Shown: in pieces, positions 24,223 to 32,125 of the stretch | Layout of the letters: every line of letters begins with the position of its first letter | How positions within the stretch are numbered: position 1 is the stretch's first letter | Translations under genes and position numbers: made by a program | DNA from: UBA6109 sp964506465 | GTDB taxonomy: Bacteria > Desulfobacterota > Syntrophia > Syntrophales > UBA6109 | Reading direction: 5' to 3' | Assembly: GCA_964506465.1 (NCBI GenBank) | Contig: CAZDLM010000020.1 | Coordinates: 1-40,475 of the forward strand | DNA length: 40,475 bases | The notes under the pieces: model-generated | What the model was told of the DNA's origin: nothing | What the model saw: the letters and a program-made list of their open reading frames with translations, nothing else | Databases searched by the model: none

Positions 24223-25761
24223 TCAGGGGGTTCCTTCTTGCGACAGGAGACGCGCCGCAATGCGGGCGGTGATGCCCGGGGGCGATCCCACCTCGCGCAG
24301 GATCCGCAGTGCCCAGGTCCTTGTGATGCGGGAAAAATCTTTCTCGCGCGGCGCAACGATCAGACCGCTCATCTCGAACGCGCCCGGGGTGATCAGCATG
24401 CGGTCCTTCTCTCGGAAGAAATAGACGTCCGGCCGGTGCTTGCGGCGCGGGAAGATCACCAGGCGCCAGGACCTGCCGTTGTAGCGGCCCAGGATGTTGA
24501 ACATCGGCTCTTCGCCTTGTGCTCCACCCGCGGGCAGGACGTCCTGCAGTCGTTGCAGGACCTTCAGCAGTGATGGGAACCGGCCGCCTGCAAGGACGAT
24601 GGCCCCGTAGCCGAAGCTCCGAAAGATGGACACCGAGACACCCTCGACGGTTCCAACGGCCGGGCCACCGGCCGCGGCCGAGAGCGGAAGGATGCCGGAC
24701 GGGACCACCTGGAAATGCAGATGATCGGGGGCGGAAGCGCCGCAGCGGGGACCATTGTAAAGGACGTCCCAACGCCGGCCGAGGTCGCGGCACAGAAGGA
24801 GGTAGTCTTCCGCGGATGCGAAGAACGCCTGGGGGCGGTGCTCGTAGGAGGCGACGGTCAGGTGGCGCATCACGATGGGAGCGGGATTGCAGAGGATCAG
24901 AAAATTCTTCCGGTACAGGATCGCTTTCTGGCTTCGGGGCAGATTCCGACGGCAGAGGAAACAGGGACGGCGCTCGATTGCCTTTCCCACGGCGGCGGTG
25001 GAATTGGCGATGCGGCCGGGGTTGTACTGAATGTCGAGGAAAAGGCCGTTTTCGCGGAAGGACTTTGTCACGACGGCATCGAGCATGCCGGCAGCGGAAC
25101 GAAGGCGCGGCCAGGTGCGGACCTGTTCCGAAAAAAGACCGAGGCACGAATCGTTCAGCGGCGTTGTCGATGAGCCGTCATAGACGGAGAAAGTCCTTTC
25201 CGGCAGAGTCTTGCGGCAGAGGAGGCAGGGAACGGTGGTGCCGCCGATGGTGAAGGGTTCTTCCCCGCGGACGGAAAACCCCTGGCTCATGTACCAATTG
25301 TAGGCGCGGCGGTTGGGGCGCATAACGCCGAGCCAGATCTCGGAAAAACCGCACCTGCGCGCATGCTCCAGGGCAACGCCCATCAGGGTGCGGCCGATCC
25401 CGCCGCCCTTCCGTTCCGGTGAGACATACAAAGAGCGGATATACATCCGGACGGGGACAGGTCCGCCGTCGGCGGAGGCAAGGGTCGCCCCGTAGGCCTT
25501 GAGTCTCAGAAATCCGACGATCTGCCCGCCGCTCTCGGCCACGACGCACCGGTTCCGCGTGTCGGCGATCTGTTCGCGCAGTCTTACGGCGGAATAATGC
25601 TTGTTGAGCCCGTGGAGAAGATCCTGGAGAGGAATGAATGCGCCGTAGGTATCGCTCCAGGAGCGCCGGAGGAACCGCCGAATGGCGGCGGCGTCGGCCG
25701 CCGCGGCTTCGCGGACGCGAAACGCGTCGGGAGATCGATCGGGAGAGAGTTTCCTGTTCAT
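24223..25761 (-). CDS. GNAT acetyltransferase fused to DUF4922/HIT-like nucleotidyltransferase
   Basis: A 512-residue fusion. Residues ~14-168 are a GNAT domain with the acetyl-CoA loop RKGGGIGRT (117-125) and NRRAYNWYMSQGF. A linker carries CLLC (179-182). Residues ~205-500 match DUF4922: QYNPGRIANS (245-254), RPCFLCRRNLP (265-275, probable zinc ligands), NPAPIVMRHLTVA and YNGPRCGASAPDHLHFQ (335-351). The HxHxQ motif is that of GalT, Ap4A phosphorylase and GDP-sugar phosphorylase, so a nucleotidyl transfer or phosphorolysis on a sugar nucleotide is likely; the GNAT may acetylate the same sugar. The substrate is unknown. It follows the glycosyltransferase by seven bases in one operon. The family is mostly known to me from Bacteroidetes, so horizontal origin is possible. 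Confidence 0.85.
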   Translation of the reverse strand: MNRKLSPDRSPDAFRVREAAAADAAAIRRFLRRSWSDTYGAFIPLQDLLHGLNKHYSAVRLREQIADTRNRCVVAESGGQIVGFLRLKAYGATLASADGGPVPVRMYIRSLYVSPERKGGGIGRTLMGVALEHARRCGFSEIWLGVMRPNRRAYNWYMSQGFSVRGEEPFTIGGTTVPCLLCRKTLPERTFSVYDGSSTTPLNDSCLGLFSEQVRTWPRLRSAAGMLDAVVTKSFRENGLFLDIQYNPGRIANSTAAVGKAIERRPCFLCRRNLPRSQKAILYRKNFLILCNPAPIVMRHLTVASYEHRPQAFFASAEDYLLLCRDLGRRWDVLYNGPRCGASAPDHLHFQVVPSGILPLSAAAGGPAVGTVEGVSVSIFRSFGYGAIVLAGGRFPSLLKVLQRLQDVLPAGGAQGEEPMFNILGRYNGRSWRLVIFPRRKHRPDVYFFREKDRMLITPGAFEMSGLIVAPREKDFSRITRTWALRILREVGSPPGITARIAARLLSQEGTP

Positions 25762-25768
25762 GGCGTTG

Positions 25769-27307
25769 TCATCCGGCGAAGGGTACAGGGGGAAGCTTCC
25801 GGCCCTTCATCTGTCGGCGGGCCTGAATCTCCACGGTGCGCAGGAAGTCCTTGTATGCGTCGTTCGCGTTACGCTGCTCATCGGAGAGCCGGTGGTCCGT
25901 ATTGCCGCTCCAGCGGCGGCACAGATAGAGGTTCTCGAAGATCCTGGCGACGCGGTATTCGCGGGAAATCCTCAGGCCGGCCGCGTAATCCTCGCCGTAG
26001 CCGACATTCGGAAAGGGCGACTCCCGCAGGAGGGCGGTTTGATAGGCGCGCGGGGCGCCCAGGCCGTTCACGCGCAGGAGGTTGTTGTGGCCGTTGCTCT
26101 TCGTCCATTCCCGGTGTTCGATCAGTCCCGGGGGCAGCTCCTTCAGTGCGAAATCCACGATCGTGTAGGAACCGACGACCATTCCGCAGTTTTCCTCCGT
26201 GAAGGTGCGCACGATCTTCTGCAGGACGTCTGGCGAGGCGTAGAGGTCGTCGGAGTCGAGCTGCACGGCGTAGCGCCCGCAGCAGGCCGAACGGACCGCC
26301 TCGTTCCAGCAGCCGCCGATCTGCAGGCCCGTTTCGGCGGGGGTCAGACGGTGGAGGCGGTCGTCGCGTGCGGCGAGATCGGCGAGGATGGCGTCCGTCC
26401 CGTCGGTCGAAAAGTTGTCCACGACGATGACATTGAAGGGGAAATCTGTCTGCTGGGAGAGGGCGCTCGTCACAGCGTCGGCGATAGTTGCTTTCCGGTT
26501 CCGGACGGGGATGACGACGCTGGCCGTCACGGGAAATGCCGTTCCGGGGTCCGGGACTTCCTTGAACTTCGGCGGCAGCCAGGCGCCGATGTTCTTCAAA
26601 TGGGCGGCGGCGATGTGCTCGCGCTCGCGCTGGAAACCGGCGGAAGCGGGATCGACGTACCGAAAGTGGCTCTCGGAGATTTCGGGGGCGGGCGTTCCTT
26701 CCCGGGACGGGCGGCCGGCTTCCGCGGGGACCGAAGTATAGAGGATCTCCGGAATCCGGACCACGGGAAAATCCGCCGCGATCTTCAGGCGAAGGTCATA
26801 GAGCGCCGCCGTCTTCCAGTCCCGCACGGAGCCGTACTTGTCGACGGAAGTCTGCGCGGCGTGCGTGGAGAGGAAGAGGACCGGGCCGAAATCGAAATCG
26901 TCCCGGATGCTGCCGAACTGGTAATCGATGAGACGCCGTTCCCGGAAGGTTCCTCCCGCGGCTCCCGGCGCGGGAGGAAGCAGTTCGCCAAAATCCGAGT
27001 AGAGGATGCCCGCCCGAGTCGATTCCGCGACTTCGATGAAGCGCGCCGCAGCCCCGGGGTCGAGGTGGACCGCGGATGTCCCGGTGACGACGAGCGCATA
27101 GCGGGTGCGGATCTTCTTCAGAATCCAATGGAGGATGTTTCCGCTCTGCGCCGACTGCGCCTTGACGATTTCACATTTTTTCGGAACGGCGAGGAAGGGG
27201 CCCGAGTAGAGAAGAAACAGCTTTTCGATCCGATCGGAATCGACGAACGGACGGAGGTGGACATCGAGATCCGACTGGCCGCCATAAGGCAGGATGACCG
27301 ATATCAT
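25769..27307 (-). CDS. Two-domain family 2 glycosyltransferase
   Basis: A 512-residue protein. The C-terminal half (~260-480) is a clear GT2 domain: VVIPVRNRKATIADAVTSAL, VVDNFSTDGT and the metal/nucleotide motif QLDSDDLYASPD (DSDD at 351-354), with GYGEDYAAGL later. The N-terminal half (~1-245, MISVILPYGG...GILYSDFGELL) has the look of a second, more diverged GT-A-like fold with SDF in place of a DxD motif. No membrane helix is seen, so it is cytoplasmic. The start at 27307 gives the family-typical MISVILPY; the earlier in-frame reading is unconserved in appearance and lies at the predicted transcription start. It is the first gene of the unit with the GNAT-DUF4922 protein. Confidence 0.82.
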   Translation of the reverse strand: MISVILPYGGQSDLDVHLRPFVDSDRIEKLFLLYSGPFLAVPKKCEIVKAQSAQSGNILHWILKKIRTRYALVVTGTSAVHLDPGAAARFIEVAESTRAGILYSDFGELLPPAPGAAGGTFRERRLIDYQFGSIRDDFDFGPVLFLSTHAAQTSVDKYGSVRDWKTAALYDLRLKIAADFPVVRIPEILYTSVPAEAGRPSREGTPAPEISESHFRYVDPASAGFQREREHIAAAHLKNIGAWLPPKFKEVPDPGTAFPVTASVVIPVRNRKATIADAVTSALSQQTDFPFNVIVVDNFSTDGTDAILADLAARDDRLHRLTPAETGLQIGGCWNEAVRSACCGRYAVQLDSDDLYASPDVLQKIVRTFTEENCGMVVGSYTIVDFALKELPPGLIEHREWTKSNGHNNLLRVNGLGAPRAYQTALLRESPFPNVGYGEDYAAGLRISREYRVARIFENLYLCRRWSGNTDHRLSDEQRNANDAYKDFLRTVEIQARRQMKGRKLPPVPFAG

Positions 27308-27388
27308 GAGTTCGTCTTTCCGGGCGCTGTGAACGCGCCCTTCCCCCGATCGCGGGAGGAGGGTCCCATTGCGTTCCCACAAAGTGGC

Positions 27389-27417
27389 CGTATAGAAAAA
27401 AAACGGCGGTCTGTCGA
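27389..27417 (-). promoter_or_regulatory. Promoter of the glycosyltransferase/DUF4922 unit
   Basis: On the minus strand TCGACA (27412-27417), a 17-base spacer with a T8 run, then TATACG (27389-27394); start near 27382. The ~75-base leader contains a perfect 6-bp hairpin, GGGCGC/GCGCCC (27322-27340), just before the ribosome site. Confidence 0.5.
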
Positions 27418-27424
27418 GAAGAAA

Positions 27425-28120
27425 TTACGCTTCCAGGAGGCGCATCTCTCCCCAGTCGCCACGCAGGGTCCGGGTCCGGAGGGCGCCGGAGAGCAGAAGA
27501 AGAAACTCCTTTCGCGGGATCATCTTTGCCCCGAACATCTCCAGGTGCCGCGTGTGCATCTGGCAGTCGAGAAGAGAAAAACCGCGCCGGCCGAGCGCTT
27601 CCGTCAGGGTGATGAGGGCGGCCTTGGAGGCGTTGCTGACTTTTGAAAACATGGATTCCCCGAAGAAACAGCCGCCGAGGGAAACGCCGTAGAGCCCTCC
27701 CGCCAGTCCGTCATCGACCCAGGTCTCGACGGAGTGGGCGTATCCCAGTTCGTGAAGGCGACAGTATGCATCGATCATTGCGGCGGTGATCCAGGTCCCG
27801 GAGGAGCCGGGGCGAAGCTCGCTGCAGGCTTCCATGACGGAACGAAAGGCCCGGTCGCAGGAGATCCGGAAAGGTTTTTTTTTCAGGAACTGTCTCATGC
27901 TGCGGGGGATCCGCAAATCGGCGGGAAGAAGTATGCAGCGTGGATCGGGCGACCACCAGAGGATCGGCTCGCCTTCGGAATACCAGGGAAAGATCCCCTG
28001 GGCATAGGCGCTCAGGAGGCGCTCCGGGGAGAGGTCGCCGCCGACGGCGAGAAGACCCTCTTCGGTGGACATATCCGGCGGAGGAAAGACGGGTTCAGGT
28101 CCGAGACGGAAGACAGGCAT
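27425..28120 (-). CDS. aat: Leucyl/phenylalanyl-tRNA--protein transferase
   Basis: A 231-residue protein that adds Leu or Phe from charged tRNA to N-terminal Arg or Lys of proteins, marking them for ClpS/ClpAP degradation (N-degron pathway). The family core GGLYGVSLGGCFFGESMFS is intact, as are GGDLSPERLLSAYAQGIFPWY, WWSPDPRCILLP and DCQMHTRHLEMFGA; the length is normal. It lies 48 bases after panB on the same strand and may share its transcript. The ribosome site (GGAT) is weak. Confidence 0.95.
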   Translation of the reverse strand: MPVFRLGPEPVFPPPDMSTEEGLLAVGGDLSPERLLSAYAQGIFPWYSEGEPILWWSPDPRCILLPADLRIPRSMRQFLKKKPFRISCDRAFRSVMEACSELRPGSSGTWITAAMIDAYCRLHELGYAHSVETWVDDGLAGGLYGVSLGGCFFGESMFSKVSNASKAALITLTEALGRRGFSLLDCQMHTRHLEMFGAKMIPRKEFLLLLSGALRTRTLRGDWGEMRLLEA

Positions 28121-28168
28121 GGTTCGATATCCGTTGATCCAGGCGATCTCGAGGTCCGTCCCCGCCCG

Positions 28169-28984
28169 TCAGAATGCGTGCTCCGGTCCGGGAAACTCGC
28201 CGGATCGGACCTCCTTCGTGTAGGCCTCCACCGCCGTCCGGATCTGCGAACTGAGGTCCGCATAGCGTTTGACGAAGCGAGGCGACATTTTGTCGTACAT
28301 GCCGAGTATGTCGTTCACGACGAGGACCTGGCCGTCGCAGGAGGAGCCGGCGCCAATCCCGATCGTGGGGATGGCGATGGCCGACGTGATGGTGGCCGCG
28401 AGGGACGCTGGAATGCATTCCAGGACGACGGCGAAGGCGCCTGCCGCTTCGATGATCTTGGCGTCTTCCAGCAGCCTTTGCGCGGCTTCCTCGTTCTTCC
28501 CCTGAACCTTGTAGCCGCCGAAGCGATGCACCGATTGGGGGGTCAGGCCGAGGTGGGCCATGAGAGGGATCCCGGCATCCGTGATCTTGCGAACGGCATC
28601 CGCGACCTCGCGGCCGCCTTCCAGTTTGACGGCCTGAGCGCCGGCCTCCTGCATGAGACGGCCCGCATTGCGCAGCGCCTCTTCCGGGGATACCTGATAG
28701 GAAAGGAAGGGCAAGTCGGCGACGACCATGGAGCGGTGTGCGCCCCTGCAGACGGCGCGGGTGTGGTGAAGCATGTCCTCCATGGTAACCGGCAGCGTGC
28801 TGTCGTACCCGAGAACGACCATCCCCAGGGAATCGCCGACGAGAATCACGTCCGTTCCGCATTCGTCCAGCAACGACGCCATAGGATAATCGTACGCGGT
28901 CAGCACCGTGATTTTCTGACCCTTCTCTTTCATTTCGCGAAGAACGGCGGTGGTGACCCTCTGAATTCGACCTTGCTTGCTCAT
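28169..28984 (-). CDS. panB: 3-methyl-2-oxobutanoate hydroxymethyltransferase
   Basis: A 271-residue enzyme that adds a hydroxymethyl group from 5,10-methylene-THF to 2-oxoisovalerate, giving ketopantoate for pantothenate and CoA. Characteristic stretches are ITVLTAYDYPMASLLDECG, VILVGDSLGMVVLGYDST, VKLEGG, MAHLGLTPQSVHRFGGYKVQ and PTIGIGAGSSCDGQVLVVND. The Mg-binding aspartates are present. AAGGAG lies ten bases before the ATG, inside the end of the upstream DUF2520 gene, six bases away. panC and panD are not in the window. Confidence 0.96.
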   Translation of the reverse strand: MSKQGRIQRVTTAVLREMKEKGQKITVLTAYDYPMASLLDECGTDVILVGDSLGMVVLGYDSTLPVTMEDMLHHTRAVCRGAHRSMVVADLPFLSYQVSPEEALRNAGRLMQEAGAQAVKLEGGREVADAVRKITDAGIPLMAHLGLTPQSVHRFGGYKVQGKNEEAAQRLLEDAKIIEAAGAFAVVLECIPASLAATITSAIAIPTIGIGAGSSCDGQVLVVNDILGMYDKMSPRFVKRYADLSSQIRTAVEAYTKEVRSGEFPGPEHAF

Positions 28985-28990
28985 AGCGCA

Positions 28991-29881
28991 TTACTCCTTG
29001 GAAAGAATCTCACGTACGGGTTCCATCAGGCCGGCGGCGCGAGGGTTCTTGCGCGCCGCCACGTCCGCAGTCAAAAGGCCCAGATGACGGTAAAGAGGCA
29101 GCAGTTCCGGACAGCAACGGGCCATGGCTTCCAGATGGCGTTCCACAGTGCCCATGTCGCAACGCTCGATGGGGCCGGAAAGCGAGGCGACGGTGCCGTT
29201 CGTTTCGATGTTGCGCAACGTTGCGACGATCAGTGGCCAGAAAGCCTTTACGGCCTCCTCGCTGGAGAGGCCGAAAGACTCGCAGATGCGCCGGACGGCA
29301 TCGATCAGCGTCACGAGGTAATTGGAAGCCATGCACGCTGCCGCGTGATAGAGCGGCTTGTCGCCGTCGGAGATATAAATCGGGAAGCCTCCGAGGGCGC
29401 CGATCAGGGCCGTCGCCTCTTCTTTCAACGCGTCCTCGACGGTCAGACCGAACGCGCTTCCGGGAAGGGAGCGGAGGGCGGAGTCGACATCCGGAAAACT
29501 CTGGAGCGGGTGAATGCACCCCGTGACGGCGCCGCACCGGTGCGCGGGGGCGAGCAGATCGAGGCCGCAGGCGCCGCTCAGGTGAAGGACGCGCTTGCCG
29601 CTGCAGACAGCGCCTGCGTCGGCCAGACGACGGCAGACTTCCTCAATGCGATCGTCCGGCGTTGAGAGAAATACCATCTCCGCGAAGCCGGCGGCCTCTT
29701 CGGCCGTGCGGCAACGGCGTGCGCCGGTATGGCGGGCGGCGCGTTCCATGGCGCGGGGCAGGGGGTCATGAACGGCGCGAATCGCATAGCCGGCGTCGTA
29801 GAGGGAACAGGCGAGCGCCGTTCCGACTTTTCCCAACCCGATGAAGGCGACGGAGGGGCGATGTGTAGAAGAAGTTTTCAC
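28991..29881 (-). CDS. DUF2520 Rossmann-fold dehydrogenase
   Basis: A 296-residue NAD(P)-binding protein. The N-terminal Rossmann motif is VAFIGLGKVGTALACSLYDAG, followed by VFLSTPDDRI; the C-terminal half has the DUF2520 features HLSGACGLDLLAP, GCIHPLQSFPD and KPLYHAAACMASNYLVTLID. The fold is related to ketopantoate reductase. Its place directly before panB suggests it may reduce ketopantoate or a related 2-oxo acid; that is inference. The start is GTG at 29881 with GAGGACC nine bases upstream. An intrinsic terminator ends 15 bases before the start codon, so expression probably depends on read-through. Confidence 0.85.
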   Translation of the reverse strand: MKTSSTHRPSVAFIGLGKVGTALACSLYDAGYAIRAVHDPLPRAMERAARHTGARRCRTAEEAAGFAEMVFLSTPDDRIEEVCRRLADAGAVCSGKRVLHLSGACGLDLLAPAHRCGAVTGCIHPLQSFPDVDSALRSLPGSAFGLTVEDALKEEATALIGALGGFPIYISDGDKPLYHAAACMASNYLVTLIDAVRRICESFGLSSEEAVKAFWPLIVATLRNIETNGTVASLSGPIERCDMGTVERHLEAMARCCPELLPLYRHLGLLTADVAARKNPRAAGLMEPVREILSKE

Positions 29882-29892
29882 GGGTCGTGGTC

Positions 29893-30010
29893 CTCAAAAA
29901 AAAAGGGCCCTCGGACGTGCGCCGGAAGGCCCTGTTGCTTCAGTTGCGATGGTAAGGGAGACCTTTCCGTCTCGGTCCTGGTACCGGATCCAAGCGGTTG
30001 GAGCTGTGCC
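29893..30010 (-). promoter_or_regulatory. Structured leader of the DUF2520-panB unit (candidate pan-motif/attenuator)
   Basis: Read on the minus strand, the 5' region folds into three elements in order: TCCAA/TTGGA with a 4-base loop (29989-30002); an interrupted stem from 29985 to 29951 formed by GGTA, AGG and GAGAC with GTCTC, CCT and TACC, with unpaired CC and ACC on the 5' side and loop GGAAAG; and a terminator (29896-29932). Cis-acting 'pan' RNAs, described as hairpins with bulges, are known upstream of pantothenate genes in Firmicutes, Chloroflexi and Deltaproteobacteria. I could not compare this one to the consensus. It may use termination control. Confidence 0.5.
29896..29932 (-). terminator. 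Intrinsic terminator in the panB-operon leader
   Basis: On the minus strand GGGCCTTC (29925-29932) pairs with GAGGGCCC (29905-29912) over eight positions with one G-U, around a 12-base loop, followed at once by nine T. It lies between the leader hairpins and the GTG of the DUF2520 gene. Confidence 0.8.
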
Positions 30011-30082
30011 TATCATACGGAACGAAAGACGTCAACGGGAATTGTGTCATCACGGATCTCCCCGCATCGGCAAGGCCGGAAA

Positions 30083-30116
30083 TCCGCTTGACAAGCGGAA
30101 GCGTTGCCTGTAGCCT
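30083..30116 (+). promoter_or_regulatory. Promoter with inverted repeat over the -35 box, upstream of the PAS-LuxR gene
   Basis: TTGACA (30088-30093), 17 bases, then TAGCCT (30111-30116). The -35 lies in a perfect palindrome TCCGCTT-GAC-AAGCGGA (30083-30099), a likely operator. Repression by the downstream regulator itself is possible. Confidence 0.5.
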
Positions 30117-30137
30117 TCAGGATAGACGGCAAGTATG

Positions 30138-30156
30138 GATAATTATTGGTATTATC
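30138..30156. promoter_or_regulatory. Second inverted repeat in the PAS-LuxR leader
   Basis: GATAAT (30138-30143) and ATTATC (30151-30156) are perfect inverted copies seven bases apart in a locally AT-rich stretch. It lies between the -10 box and the GAGG ribosome site; it may be a protein-binding site or part of a second promoter. Confidence 0.4.
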
Positions 30157-30174
30157 ATTAAGCAAGAGGTTTCG

Positions 30175-31443
30175 ATGATGAAGAGCAAACGAAGCATCAT
30201 GGAACCCCGGAGAAGACCCAGACCGGCCGTCGGGAAGTCCGCGGATTTCACTTTTCTCAGAAAGCTGATCGACGCAATCCCCATCCCCGTATTCTATAAA
30301 GATATTCATGGCGTGTATCTTGGCAGCAATCGGGCCTTCCGGGAATTTCTGGGCCGGGATGACGACGATGTCGTCGGCAAGACCGTCTATGATGTTGCCC
30401 CGAAAGATCTCGCCGACACATACCATCAGGCGGACGCCGAACTGTATCGGAGGGGCGGCATTCATGTCTATGAGAGCGATCTCCTCCACGCCGATGGAAC
30501 CCGGCACCATTGCGTTTTCAGCAAGGCGGTTTTTCTGGATCGAAAGGGCGCGGCGGCCGGTCTCATCGGATCGATCTTCGACGTCACCGAACGAAAGAGA
30601 ACGGAGGAAGAGATTCGCGCCGGCGAGGAAAGGTACCGCCGCATCTTTGAAAACATTCAGGATGTCTACTACGAAGTCTCGCTCGACGGGACCATCCGGG
30701 AAGTCTCCCCCTCGGTTGAGAAGAGTTTCCCCTATAGGAGAGAGGATTTCATCGGGCGGTCCATCGACGAGTTTTACGTCGAACCGGACAGGAGAAGAGT
30801 GTTTCTGCAGGAGATTCAGGAAAAGGGGCGCGTCGACGACTTCGAAATCCAGATGAGGGACCGTCAGGGGGCTCTTTTCACCTGTTCCGTTACGGCGGCG
30901 ATTCTTCCTGCGGAAGGAGACCGGCAGGCGCGGATTGCGGGATCTCTCCGGGACATCACACGGCGCAAGCGCGCCGAGGAGGCGCTGAAATTGCGCGAGG
31001 AGGAACTCTCCATCAAAACGCGGAATCTGGAGGACCTGAACACGGCGCTCAGGGTCCTTCTGAAGCAGCGCGAAGAGGATCGGCGTGAATTGGAGGATCG
31101 CGTCCTCTCCAATGTGAAGACCAATATCCTTCCGCACATCGAAAAGCTGAAAAGGAGTCCGATCAGCCGTGAGCAGCGGAATCTTCTGGACATGATCGAG
31201 ACGCAGATTCATGAGATCGTCTCTCCCTTCTTTCACAGGATTTCGCAGCAGTATTTCGATCTCACACCGCAGGAGCTTCAGGTGGCCGACCTTGTTCGAG
31301 AGGGCAGGTCAAGCAAGGAAATCGCAGGTCTGCTGGGCATTTCCACGAGAACGGTCGATTGTCACAGAAACAGCATACGGAAGAAACTCGGCATCAAGAC
31401 GCGTCAGATCAACCTCCGGTCTTTTCTGATGAGACTTTCCTGA
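30175..31443 (+). CDS. PAS-PAS-LuxR-type transcription regulator
   Basis: A 422-residue cytoplasmic sensor-regulator. PAS 1 (~24-142, FLRKLIDAIPIPVFYKDIHG...GSIFDVTERKR) and PAS 2 (~150-268, YRRIFENIQDVYYEVSLDG...SLRDITRRKR) are followed by a long helix (~268-325) and a region shared with PAS-LuxR proteins (ILPHIEKLKRSPISREQRN). The C-terminal GerE-type HTH is at ~358-415 (LTPQELQVADLVREGRSSKE with ISTRTVDCHRNSIRKKLGIK). The signal is unknown; no cofactor residue can be assigned by eye. GAGG lies six bases before the ATG at 30175 (Met 2 is also Met). Two palindromes lie in its promoter region, and the UspA cassette downstream is a plausible target. Confidence 0.87.
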   Translation: MMKSKRSIMEPRRRPRPAVGKSADFTFLRKLIDAIPIPVFYKDIHGVYLGSNRAFREFLGRDDDDVVGKTVYDVAPKDLADTYHQADAELYRRGGIHVYESDLLHADGTRHHCVFSKAVFLDRKGAAAGLIGSIFDVTERKRTEEEIRAGEERYRRIFENIQDVYYEVSLDGTIREVSPSVEKSFPYRREDFIGRSIDEFYVEPDRRRVFLQEIQEKGRVDDFEIQMRDRQGALFTCSVTAAILPAEGDRQARIAGSLRDITRRKRAEEALKLREEELSIKTRNLEDLNTALRVLLKQREEDRRELEDRVLSNVKTNILPHIEKLKRSPISREQRNLLDMIETQIHEIVSPFFHRISQQYFDLTPQELQVADLVREGRSSKEIAGLLGISTRTVDCHRNSIRKKLGIKTRQINLRSFLMRLS

Positions 31444-31484
31444 TACCTACTATTCCTCGGTATTCCCTCCGGTATCAAGCCGCG

Positions 31485-31512
31485 TTGTAAGCGATAATTC
31501 ATGTCGTATAAT
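31485..31512 (+). promoter_or_regulatory. Promoter of the UspA cassette
   Basis: TTGTAA (31485-31490), a 16-base spacer, then consensus TATAAT (31507-31512). Upstream, TGATACC (31441-31447) and GGTATCA (31471-31477) form an inverted repeat around an extra GGTAT half-site, a possible regulator site. The leader is about 125 bases. Confidence 0.6.
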
Positions 31513-31642
31513 GACACCGAAGCTTTCCTCGCATTTTGCCTGCGGCCTCCGGACGCAGAGGAACCGCATGAAGACGTGCTCTGAAATCCGCGACGAGACG
31601 GCGGGCAGAAGTGGTTCGACTAAAAAAAGGAGAGGAGCGTTC

Positions 31643-32125
31643 ATGTTTCAATCGAAGAATATCCTGGTGCCGACAGATTTTTCGGAAGACTCGGAACGGG
31701 CGCTTCGCATAGCCCTGTGCATCGCGGTGAAGGACAACGCCAGAATCTTCCTCCTGCATGTAATCAGCCGGATGGTTCATTACTACGTCTCCCATTACTG
31801 CGGTGACCGAAACGTCGTCGAACGAGTTGTCAACGAGAGTATTCTGGTTGCGAACGAAAGGCTTCAGGGAATCGTCGACCGGTGTCCGGAGAGTCCGAAT
31901 ATCAAAGTCATTCCCAACCTCCGCAAAGGCGAACCGCATGAGGAGATCCTGAAAGAGGCAACGGAGCGAAGAATTGATCTTATTGTCATCGCTCCACATG
32001 GAGAATCGGGTTTGAGGAAATGTGGAATCGGGAGCGTGGCGGGAAGGGTGCTGCAGGAGGCGCAATGCCCGGTGCTGCTGATTCACGGCAAAGAGAAAAA
32101 GGAGGTGTCTGCATGTACTTCATGA
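31643..32125 (+). CDS. Universal stress protein (UspA family)
   Basis: A 160-residue Usp protein. It starts MFQSKNILVPTDFSEDSERAL and carries the ATP-binding type motif APHGESGLRKCGIGS (the G-x9-GS part intact, the first glycine replaced by Ala), ending with VLQEAQCPVLLIHG. These proteins bind nucleotides and help survival under stress; no enzyme role is set. The start at 31643 is decided by AGGAGAGGAG upstream; the longer in-frame reading has no site. First gene of the cassette; the next gene overlaps its stop by 13 bases. Confidence 0.9.
   Translation: MFQSKNILVPTDFSEDSERALRIALCIAVKDNARIFLLHVISRMVHYYVSHYCGDRNVVERVVNESILVANERLQGIVDRCPESPNIKVIPNLRKGEPHEEILKEATERRIDLIVIAPHGESGLRKCGIGSVAGRVLQEAQCPVLLIHGKEKKEVSACTS

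Noticed and set aside
29893..30010. Known riboswitch classes (c-di-GMP, THF, TPP, cobalamin) in the panB leader
   Set aside because: None of their core sequence features could be matched by eye; only a pan-type hairpin remains possible.
32020..32112. N-terminal extension of the DUF3303-like protein
   Set aside because: It lies wholly in the UspA gene in another frame; AAGGAGG sets the start at 32113.
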